From Pyrus communis (Eukaryota > Streptophyta > Magnoliopsida > Rosales > Rosaceae), in assembly GCF_963583255.1 (NCBI RefSeq), contig NC_084812.1, forward strand, positions 24,552,959 through 24,616,958: DNA of 64,000 nt, written 5' to 3'. Below, piece by piece: positions 57,006 through 64,000 of the stretch (position 1 is the stretch's first letter; every line of letters begins with the position of its first letter). The notes beneath the pieces were generated by a model. It was not told the origin of the DNA. It saw only the letters and a list, made by a program, of their open reading frames with translations, and made no database searches. The position numbers and the translations under genes are program-made.

Positions 57006-57588
57006 TTTTTTTTTTTTTTTTTTTTGAAACCAAGAACCATAACATAAAAGGCCTACAGAGAGGCAAACATAAAAACAATACTAAGCAGTGTCAAGGGAAT
57101 CCACAACGACCCCTCCACCAAGTAGAGGCGTCATTCCCATCACCACCATAACCCATTAATGAGGGCACGGTAATCCGTCATTGTTCAATACATAGACCAA
57201 CGAAGATGGGGGCCTAACGACCCAAACGACATCACTCATCTCCGAAAAACCAATCGATGCAATCTTGTGAGCCACGCCATTAGCAGACCGTGGCACCCAA
57301 GACCATCGGCAATCAATGAATTCCCCCCCCCCCCAACTGTTTAACCCGAGCCAGCATCGGGTATGCCTCCCAACTACCCATAGACAGCAAGCTAGAGAGA
57401 CATTTAATCGCATCCAAGGAGTCCGATTCCAGAATTACATACCTTACACCCAACTCTGCACCTAGCTTGCACCCGTGCAACAACGCATAGGCCTCCGCTG
57501 CTGCAGCAGAAGGAGCAGTAATAGGATGCCTCGCAGCAGCCACGAACTTACTCTCCAAGTCCCTCACAATCAATCCAACAAAACCCGT
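57006..57588 (-). mobile_element. LINE 3' fragment with target duplication
   Basis: A poly-T run (57006-57025, a poly-A tail on the minus strand) starts a fragment flanked by CTCTGCACCACT (56994-57005) and CTCTGCGCCACT (57589-57600), a 12-base duplication with one mismatch. Block 1 at 51590-51605 has the unoccupied site, confirming insertion. The fragment encodes part of an RNase H domain; it is 5'-truncated like most LINEs. Confidence 0.9.
57156..57588 (-). pseudogene. LINE RNase H-like domain, frameshifted
   Basis: The minus-strand reading (the open frame appears to start at 57639, outside the element) gives GFVGLIVRDLESKFVAAARH, AAAAEAYALLHGCKLGAELG, YVILESDSLDAIKCLSS and then, after a frame change at a C run near 57325-57334, CRWSWVPRSANGVAHKIAS. 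These are the plant LINE RNase H (RVT_3) motifs, including the E and D of the active site (AEAYAL, ESDS) and the late histidine (VAHK). The homopolymer slip separates the last part into another frame. Confidence 0.85.
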
Positions 57589-57600
57589 CTCTGCGCCACT

Positions 57601-59170
57601 TGAGGAAGTCCACAAACACCCACAAGTACAAAGGGCCAAGTTACCAAGCCCAGAAAATCAGCCCAAAAGTTTTCAACACTGAGCGCTGCATCAGGAGTCA
57701 TCGTAACCAGAGCGCTCGACTTGAGGAAGTCCACAAACATCCGACTACTTCAACCAAGTGCTAGGCTTGAGAGCTCTTTGGCACAAAATTCTAAGAGGCA
57801 AGCTTGGTCTAAACGTCAACTCCTTGTCACGTGTAGATCTCTCAACATAGAAAATAGCCCACGGTAGGTCGCAAGGAACAATTATAAAGGGATCTCGTTA
57901 TTTTAAGGATTCAATGATCGTGACCGTTTATCGTATATAGTGTGATCTTTTTTCATTAAGTACTATTTATATTTAATTTTAAATTTTAAAATTTGAAATG
58001 ATTTCTGACCGCACGATATACGGATAGTTTTTAATGTGTTAGGAATCTTATCATCCCGACAAGTTCATCTGCCTGGTTTTGGTAAAGTTCATTTTGAGAT
58101 ATGCTAGGATTAGTTGCCCTTGCGCTTGAGGTTAACTACTAAGTGACACGTGGATATTTAGTATTAAGGTATCAAACAAAGCCAAAGCCTTTACAGCCAC
58201 AGGTAGACTAGTCATATGATCATATCATGCCCACTTTTCAGTTTTTAATTTTACTTTGTTGGGGAATATGGTATTTGGAATATCAACTTTGATAGAAGCT
58301 GCCAGGCATTTTCCATTTGATTTTTGGCAGGCAGCAGATGCACTACGCAACAAGCACATCAATCTTTTTTCAAAAAATCACTCACTTAACCCTCCCTTAC
58401 ACTCGTTTTATTTAAGTGAACTGTTATTGATATTCTAAAATTTTCATTCTGGGTACTTAAAAAAAAAAAATTTGAAGACAAAATGAAAAATTTAAAGTAT
58501 CAATAACAATTTTGTAATTTGATTATATTTGTTGGTTCAATTTTGATATATTCAATCCGACAATAAAAACTTAAACGGCCAGATTCCTTCTGACAGTCGG
58601 CTAGTCTATTAGCGGCAATGGAAGAGCAGCACATGCTTAAAGAGCTGAAAAGTCTGGCAACTTATCATGCCTCCTCGACTGCAAATATTAATACTTATTT
58701 TTACTCCATCATATCATATTATTATATTCAAAGCAACCCCTAAATTGGTACTTAATTACCTCATCATCACCACCACCATCGTCATCACCACCCCATCACA
58801 GGTTGTTTACTTTAAAATAAACTTTCCAACTTAACTTACAAAAAATCCCTAGGATCCACAGAAAAATGAAAAATAATCCGGAAGGATCCTTTTCCCTCGT
58901 TATATTACTTTGGGGCCGCCTTCAAAGGAGCACTGTTTCTAAATAGCGTTTTCAATGCGGAAACGCAAAGATGAGGAATTAATAACCCAAAGAAGGGTTG
59001 GATTGTAGGAATTAATAACCCTAATCCGATCCACAATGTACCCTTTATAAAAAAGTTGAAGATGTTTGTTTGTTTGTTTCAGTTAACTTTTAGTTATTTT
59101 TTCATATTTCTGTCTTTGTTAATTTGTTGTTAACTAGTAAAGCATTTTGTTCTTTATTCACATAACATCA
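57601..59170. other. Duplicated intergenic DNA, no gene
   Basis: 57601-57890 matches block 1 51605-51920. 57900-58910 is extra DNA with no block 1 partner and no gene. 58915-58990 and 59040-59165 match block 1 again. Frames at 58256-58438 and 59158-59385 are unsupported. Confidence 0.45.
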
Positions 59171-59312
59171 TGAAATACATTCATTATTAGGAAAAAAAAA
59201 AAAAAAAAAAAGACTGCAACGTCAAGAGCACATTTATATTTAGTTTGACATTTAAAAGTTTGACCATTAGCTCTCTCAAAAAAGAAACAAGTTTGACAAT
59301 TCAGCAAAACCC

Positions 59313-59343
<31 letters not shown>

Positions 59344-59457
59344 CAAAGCAAACATTTTTTTTAATACAAAAAACAAATTTGACAATTAACAGAAAAGTTC
59401 GCTTTTGGTTGTCCATGAAATCACGATTTTATTCCAACAATTAAAAGTCAATCGCCC

Positions 59458-59966
59458 TGTTCGAGGCAAGGATTTCCCCTCACACAGCTTCTCGAGGGTG
59501 TTGGCACTTGGTGTGTTGTCGGGCTTGCTTTTGCTTGGTGTGCTGCAAGAGAGGTTAGTAGTTAGTTTTGAAAGGTGTATTTCTGGGGCTTTAGATGTAG
59601 GTCTTGAGGCTCACAATTAAAACTAACATGGATCTTGGCATGCCACTGCTATCTTAGTATAACAAATGTAGAACAGACATGATTTAAGTTGATTACTTGC
59701 ACCCCAAATTACTTAAACTTCTTGTTAACAAAGGATGTCGCAGATGAGTTAACTCTGCATTAAGTTCCTTTTCTTGCCTTGTAAACAAAGACTTTTAGTT
59801 CATAATCTTGTATGTCCAAAACGAAGGAAGTTCAGGGTCCTTTAAAAACCATTTTCAATAAAAACAGGTTCATTAAGTTAATCAGATCCGAATGCAAATG
59901 GGACTCTTAGGTAGAAAACAGTTGGAAATAACTTGAATATATGCTAAAAAGTACATGAAGCAAGGC
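59458..59966 (-). repeat. Truncated 3' LTR
   Basis: About 508 bp matching 61496-62016 (same order, from TTCGAGGCAAGGATTTC to AAGTACATGAAGCAA) with scattered substitutions. The match stops at GAAGCAA, where the deletion junction lies. Confidence 0.88.
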
Positions 59967-60143
59967 ACTTTGGATGAATGCTTTACTCTCTCCTGGCTCT
60001 GATCATTCGAACTCCAACTGGTGTATCATAGCTTTGTTCTTGTAGAAATGAGGCACTTTGGATGAATGCTTTACTTGCTGCTCATCTGCTAACAAGTTCT
60101 CGTACTTTATAACAGCTATTACCAACTCCTGCAGCTCACTGAA
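59967..60143. other. Deletion-junction region with a 24-bp direct repeat
   Basis: A 24-bp sequence starting GGCACTTTGGATGAATGC occurs at about 59966-59989 and again at 60053-60076, flanking 63 bases. It may mark a replication slip or repair event at the deletion. Confidence 0.7.
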
Positions 60144-61478
60144 CTAGACATCATAGAACTTTTTCCTCAATTGCAATCTTAGGGTTTTCTGAGCAATAGA
60201 TATAAGTTGAGCATGGTTGATAAGGAACTGGTACCTTATCTTTGTCTTCCTAAACCTCATCATGAAGTCTTCAGACAACTCATGTTCATATTGTTTCACC
60301 TCCACTAGATTATTAATAGTCATCTCGGGCTCCACCCTATAAAATTGCTCGTGGAAAACCATCTCCATTTGCCCCTAGTTGGCAATGGAATTGGGAGGCA
60401 ATAGAGAATACCACTAAGATGCTAAGCCCACCAATGAATTTTCAAACAACCTTAACTTATAGTTAGGATTGTCTTCAAACGCCACACAGTAGTTGGAAAA
60501 TTTGAAAATGTGGTCCCTAGATGACTCATTACAGTCTTCCACACTGAAGGTTGGGAACGTGGGCATCTTGAAGGTCAATGGAAAGGGGTTTTCTCATCAA
60601 TATACTTCAGGTAGGATTTCTGCTAGGTGATCCTGAACAGCTGGCGAGCCTGTGGTTAGGCATTCTAGACCACCATTCTTTTCAGCTCGGCCAACTCATT
60701 TCTAAGTTGTTGATTAGTTGCAGTGTTGTGTAGGGTGTAAGGGGGTCCCTACTTCAGGCTACTTTCATTGCTTAAGAAAGCCTCTTTTTGTGGCTCTGGC
60801 TGCCTCCACCTAGACTCTCATCCCTTATAGGCTAATGGTGGTGGCCTATAAAGGGGAGGTTTACCCACAGTTGTGGGTACACCCTTTCCATTGGACTCTC
60901 CTACTTCTTAAGTCATTCCATATTTCCTTCCATCTTGCCTGATCTACCCCTACTATCTAGTGGGAATAATAGAAGGTCAGGAAAACTTGATTCCTAAATC
61001 TCTTCTACCCCTGGCTGATTGGTTCTAGGCTCTTCCATCTTCTTCCCCTATCATTCTTTTCCTTAAGCAAAGGAAATAGGGGAATTAGCTGTTCTTTCTC
61101 AGGACTTGCCTCTCTCATTATCTCCCTAACATGACCATCTTTTGGGGTAGAGTATTCCAACTCTAATCTCCTCTGCAGATTCCCTGTTAGTGAACAGAAT
61201 CTGCTGACCTCCCCTTTAGTCTCCAGAGATATTTTCTCCATGTTTTTCAGTATTTGCACCATAGTAGCTTGCAAATCCTCGTTTGTAACTTTTTTGCCCG
61301 ACTTCTCGGATGAAGTTGGGCTCTCCAAAATAACAAAACCTTTTAGGCAAGGGAAATCTTTCGGGGGATATGTCATGTCTGATTTTGGTAGACAATGAGG
61401 TGGCCCGTATTCTACGTTCCACTTGAAAGTTAGTTCCTTCATTCTTCTTCTTGGAATACAAGACTTATTAGTCCCCAA
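60144..61478 (-). pseudogene. Ty3/gypsy gag, interrupted
   Basis: Minus-strand open pieces at 61478-61005 (start MGTNKSCIPRRRMKE; ends RGRRWKSLEPISQG) and 60368-60144. The latter carries the Gag core FHEQFYRVEPEMTINNLVEV, YEHELSEDFMMRFRKTKIRY and LRLQLRKKFYDV. In between, remains such as RNELAELKRMVV and KFSNYCVAFEDNPNYKLRLF show one continuous ancestral gag, broken by stops. No zinc knuckle or protease follows, because the rest is deleted. Confidence 0.9.
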
Positions 61479-61495
61479 TGGGCGTGCTAAAACTG

Positions 61496-62657
61496 TGTTC
61501 GAGGCAAGGATTTCACCTCACACAGCTCCCCGAGGGTGTTGGCACTTACTGTGTTGTTACGCTTGCTTTTGCTTGGTGTTCTGCAAGAGAGGTTAGTAGT
61601 TAGTTTTGAAAGGTGCCTTTGTGGGGCCTTAGGTGTAGGCCTTGAGGCTCATAATCAAAATTAACATGGATCATGGCATGTCACTGCTATCTCAAAATAA
61701 CAGATGTAAAACATATGTGATTTAAATTGATTACTTGCGCCCCAAGTTACTTAAACTTCTTGTTATCAAGGGATTGTCACAGATGGGTTAAGTCTGCATT
61801 AAGTTCTTTTTCTTGCCTTGTAAACAAGGACTTTTAGTTCATAATCTTGTATGTCCAAAACGAAGGGAGTTCACAACCCTTTAAACCATTTTCTCGATCC
61901 AAGTTCATTTTAATAAAAACAGGTTCATTAAGTTAACCAAATCCGAATGCAAATGGGACTCTTAGCTAGAAAATAGTTGGAAATAACTTGAATATATGCT
62001 GAAAAGTACATGAAGCAATAGATCTACTAACTAAAAGTACAAGCAAAGAGACTCAGGCCAGATTTCACCTTGTTGGACAAGGTCGAACCTCTTGCAGCCA
62101 CTTCTCTGTGAGTTTACAAAGATTATATGCTAGAAGGGATGGATGGTAAACAGGTTTTACACGAGGGAATCGATACTACAACACTGAGGAAGGTAGCAGA
62201 GTTTTTACACTAGACAAATATGACTTTTCCAAGGGAACTATTGCTAAAAGGACTGAATCTGGGCGAGTTTCAGCTTTCTGGGTGCAATCTGGCTTGAGAG
62301 CAGAGTTTGTATGTTGTTTGTTTGATTGGTTGATTGTCCTTATCTGTGTTGTCTCTTTCTCCCTTTATAGGCAGTTTGACCCGACTGTATGGGCTTTGTT
62401 CTTGGCTAAAAGTTCTCAAGGGCAGTGAGTCATCTTCTAATTACTTGTAATGCCATTAGAAAGTGTTTTTTTTGCTGATAGTGAGTTGGTCTTTGTCACC
62501 TGTCACTCAATTATAGGCAAATGACTTATACCTTGGCTGAGAAGACTTTAGTTTGCATCAGGCTTCATGGCTGGGCTTCGGGGCAAGTTCGACTTGTTTT
62601 GGCGCCTTTGGGCTTCCTCAAATACTTAAGGCCAATGTTTAAATATTAACCCAAACA
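61496..62657 (-). repeat. 5' LTR of the deleted gypsy element
   Basis: 1162 bp; on the minus strand it starts TGTTTGGGTTAATATT and ends TGCCTCGAACA. CTATAAAGGGAGAAAGAG near 62352-62370 (minus) is the likely TATA region. The primer binding site would lie just below 61496 but is not identified. Confidence 0.88.
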
Positions 62658-62662
62658 CGCCC

Positions 62663-63220
62663 ACCCCTCACTTTTGAGCTGTCAGACATACCATACTTCC
62701 AAAACAAAAAGAAACACTAATCAATTGCAATTTGCTACCAACATCTGTGTCTTGCAATTTCTTACCAACATCTTTGTACTATTATTATGAAAATATACAT
62801 AAGTAATTAAGTAAGATAAAAATTATACACACATGACGAAATGTCTTTTCATAGCGAGAAGATAATTTCTATGTAACAAGCTAAGTATTTTACACAAAAC
62901 AAATAATCTTCTCAAAAGAAAGTAAAACAAACAAAAAGGAACACCTAAGAAGAAAGAATTTTAGAAAAAAGAAGAGAGAGAATTCTCACATATTTTTTTA
63001 GCTTCTACACCCTTTTTTACTTCTGATTATATCATTGAGTAAATCAAACACAAACAACGAATATGATTAAATAAAAATGTGTGAAGCAAACAATGTATGT
63101 ATTTATCATTTCTCAAAACGAAATGGCAACAACCAAAAACAAAATGCAGTGCAAGTTTTGGTGCCCCAAAAAGCCTCAACCGATAATTAATGGTCATAAA
63201 AATGCTAACCACCTCACCAC
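62663..63220. other. AT-rich intergenic DNA, no gene
   Basis: Short repeat CAATTTGCTACCAACATCT / CAATTTCTTACCAACATCT at 62727 and 62755. No supported frame. Confidence 0.4.
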
Positions 63221-63370
63221 TTAATACTATGGTCTAGTATTATTCTTCACTTGTAAGTAAGAGGTCTTAGTTTCGATTTTCGCCAAAGGTGAAATTGAAC
63301 TACATTATTATGGTTCAACTCCTTCACCCCCTTAGTGTAAATACCATCATTTGTTTATAAAAAAAAAAAA
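63221..63370 (+). mobile_element. tRNA-derived SINE with poly-A tail
   Basis: TAGTATTATTCTTCACTTGTAAG and the B-box part AGTTTCGATTTTCGCC, middle AATTGAACTACATTATTATGG, end TAGTGTAAATACCATCATTTG then poly-A. Same family as the copies at 22842, 26281 and 50081. Confidence 0.75.
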
Positions 63371-64000
63371 TATGCTCAACACCTTAAGTAAAAGAGTAGT
63401 CCTACACTTATCATCTAGTTGTACTATCACTTGTACCGTCTCTCTAATAACATTTTTGCAGGTTAAATTCATCTTGTAAAGATTTCATCCATATTGGTGT
63501 CAACAAAGGGGATCTAACTTGTTGATGATAGATTAATCAACACTAAGCCAAAAAGATAAACCGTAAAGCAAATTGCGTGCAAATTTATCCAAAGGAAGCC
63601 TCTCCCCTGAAAAGAGATTTTCTCCAAATTTCTTACACCAAATTCTCTTAATCATTTAGTTCGGGCCCTTGAAATTATGCATAAATAAAGGATAAATAAA
63701 GCTCCAAAACACTTTAGGGCTTCCGCTATTCCGCACCGTAATTCGTGCCCTTAATTAATCACATAAATCACGAACCAATTTAATTGCATGATCAAAGATC
63801 ACGAAAACCCTAAACCCAATTACAAGAAGAAAAATGCATTTGGCAAGGCTACAAGCTTACAAAGTCTGATCAAACTTAGTTTTAAATTAGTGTCGATAAC
63901 TATAATTCGATCACAAGTCTGAATGATCGAGATCAACAACCCTTTATTTTTTAGAAAAACTAATAAAAAAGGTTTGAAAATTTTGAGCTTTAATGGTAAG
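63371..64000. other. AT-rich DNA at the window end, nothing recognised
   Basis: No coding or RNA feature supported. ATGATCAAAGATCACGAAAACC near 63788 has an imperfect short inverted repeat. A gene starting beyond the window cannot be judged. Confidence 0.35.

Larger units (their letters stand above)
54410..59170. repeat. Segmental duplication, block 2
   Basis: Diverged tandem copy of 49500-53765 in the same orientation. It holds the tRNA pseudogene, a copia LTR with poly-C tract, a LINE insertion and extra DNA at 57900-58915, which explain its greater length. Anchors are listed under block 1. Confidence 0.85.
59458..62657 (-). mobile_element. Internally deleted Ty3/gypsy retrotransposon
   Basis: The ends read TGTTCGAGG (59458) and CCCAAACA (62657), i.e. 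LTR ends on the minus strand, flanked by a perfect 5-bp duplication CGCCC at 59453-59457 and 62658-62662. On the minus strand it has a full 5' LTR (62657-61496, 1162 bp), gag (61478-60144) and a 3' LTR piece (59966-59458). Protease, RT, RNase H and integrase, and the first part of the 3' LTR, are missing, deleted between about 59966 and 60144. Gag itself has stops. Confidence 0.9.

Overview
This window is nuclear DNA from a plant, very probably a woody eudicot of the Rosaceae (apple/pear type). The evidence is GT-AG introns, a chloroplast thioredoxin z (CITRX) gene with a transit peptide, a trihelix transcription factor, an ARGOS/OSR-type small protein, Cassandra retroelements carrying 5S rRNA, tRNA-derived SINEs and many LTR elements. 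The Rosaceae placement is inference from the repeat mixture and is not proved by any single sequence.

Layout. 1-604 is most of a Cassandra element. 607-775 is a 42-bp minisatellite. 1043-3900 is a Helitron-like element whose first ~290 bp occur three times. 4684-6914 is a solo-LTR-like element (copy A). 7.7-12.2 kb holds a decayed coiled-coil gene fragment, a triplicated ~380-bp repeat and a plant transposon-protein fragment. 12.7-21.3 kb holds MITEs, an intact Cassandra (14914-15554) nested in LTR-like DNA, and a decayed Ty3/gypsy element on the minus strand. 25.2-25.9 kb holds the small ARGOS-like gene. 26472-32838 is a full-length but dead Ty1/copia element. 33.3-36.8 kb is retroelement debris.

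37113-40098 (minus) is the four-exon CITRX gene, the best supported gene. 41259-43883 is copy B of the solo-LTR family, with another solo LTR nested in it. 46248-47959 (minus) is the two-exon SIP1-type trihelix gene. 49510-49582 (minus) is a tRNA-Asn(GTT) gene. About 49.5-53.8 kb and 54.4-59.2 kb are two diverged copies of one tandem segmental duplication; the second copy carries a decayed tRNA-Asn, a LINE insertion and a copia LTR. 59458-62657 is an internally deleted Ty3/gypsy element. The rest is AT-rich intergenic DNA.

The host genes (ARGOS-like, CITRX, trihelix, tRNA-Asn) are independent single genes and do not form a pathway or cluster. I found no CRISPR array, operon-like cluster or clearly new system. 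The most unusual signals are structural: a 5S-carrying element with a misplaced copy of its PPT/LTR junction, a segmental duplication that provides empty sites for later insertions, and a tRNA gene decaying in one duplicate.
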